A stretch of 7,022 nucleotides of DNA from RYN-433 sp036558265 (GTDB lineage: Bacteria > Planctomycetota > Phycisphaerae > Tepidisphaerales > Tepidisphaeraceae): positions 1 through 7,022 of the forward strand of contig DATBFY010000319.1 of NCBI GenBank assembly GCA_036558265.1, read 5' to 3'. Each line of letters opens with the position of its first letter. The first letter of the stretch is position 1. Made by a program: the position numbers and the translations under genes. The notes beneath the pieces were generated by a model, which was not told the origin of the DNA, ran no database searches, and worked only from the letters and a program-made list of their open reading frames with translations. Below, piece by piece: positions 6,886-7,022 of this stretch.

Positions 6886-6908
6886 CTCCTGATCCCGGGA
6901 GCAGATCA
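6886..6908 (-). promoter_or_regulatory. Shine-Dalgarno of the beta-helix gene with a weak adjoining hairpin
   Basis: AGGAG (6890 down to 6886) lies 6 nt before the ATG at 6879 and 0 nt before another ATG at 6885, which decides the start. Just 5' of it, TGATC (6908-6904) can pair with GATCA (6894-6890) as a 5-bp stem around 9 nt, overlapping the first base of the Shine-Dalgarno. A competing palindrome TCCCGGGA (6900-6893) lies within. The pairing is weaker than in the other two LEPR-type genes. Confidence 0.45.
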
Positions 6909-6915
6909 CGCGTCC

Positions 6916-7005
6916 CTACTCTTGAATCGTTGAAACGGCCGCTCACCCGCCACGCGTGGTCGAGGGGATGTGAATTGCTCGTATTTGGCGGGGATTGTCG
7001 GGTTT
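6916..7005 (-). promoter_or_regulatory. Shared upstream element, copy C (before the beta-helix gene)
   Basis: This is the second full-length 90-bp copy, in the same orientation as B and 1930 bp away. It contains the 23-nt core at 6916-6938 and an inner dyad CACGCGTG at 6951-6958, at the same offset as in B. The core ends only 36 nt before the preferred ATG of the beta-helix gene, so if it is a promoter the leader is short here. What lies to its right is outside the window. Confidence 0.75.
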
Positions 7006-7022
7006 GTGGCTGCTTTACCTAT

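Noticed and set aside
4986..7005. A mobile element or CRISPR-like array formed by the repeated 90-bp sequence
   Set aside because: There are only two full copies and one partial, spaced kilobases apart, with no terminal inverted repeats, target-site duplications, regular spacers or transposase gene.

Overview
This GC-rich window is most likely chromosomal DNA from a planctomycete. Three of its four genes encode proteins that start with a short arginine-rich leader followed by a variant of the planctomycete LEPR-XLL-type N-terminal motif (consensus here A-C-x-E-x-L-E-x-R-x-L). They then run straight into an exported-type or surface-type domain. A Phycisphaerae/Tepidisphaeraceae-like origin is a guess from style only.

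All four confident genes lie on the minus strand, so transcription runs right to left. From the right: (i) a 90-bp upstream element (copy C), then a 594-residue right-handed beta-helix surface protein (5095-6879); (ii) a second copy of the element (B), then a 620-residue FG-GAP/VCBS-repeat plus double Calx-beta protein (3014-4876), followed after 21 bp by a TIGR03032-family protein of unknown function (1784-2992), probably in the same transcript; (iii) a shorter copy of the element (A), buried in the 3' end of the TIGR03032 gene, then a vanadium-haloperoxidase/PAP2-type protein (221-1615). A GC-rich hairpin with a T-rich tail at 149-188 probably ends transcription of this last gene. The first 115 bases may hold the tail of a plus-strand gene running in from outside the window, but this is weak.

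The shared signal is the most interesting thing here. Each of the three LEPR-type genes has the same 23-nt sequence upstream (22 of 23 bases identical in copy A, 23 of 23 between B and C), and B and C match over about 90 bp. The passenger domains are unrelated, so the window looks like a co-regulated set of surface or exported proteins: shared 5' control sequence, shared N-terminal targeting segment, different cargo. Other oddities are a triple 24-bp repeat inserted in frame into the most conserved block of the TIGR03032 protein, an Ser-Gly to Ala-Ala change in the vanadate-binding motif of the haloperoxidase, and hairpins directly 5' of the Shine-Dalgarno sequences of the LEPR-type genes.

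No tRNA, rRNA, CRISPR array or insertion sequence was seen. No gene-free stretch exceeds about 220 bases.
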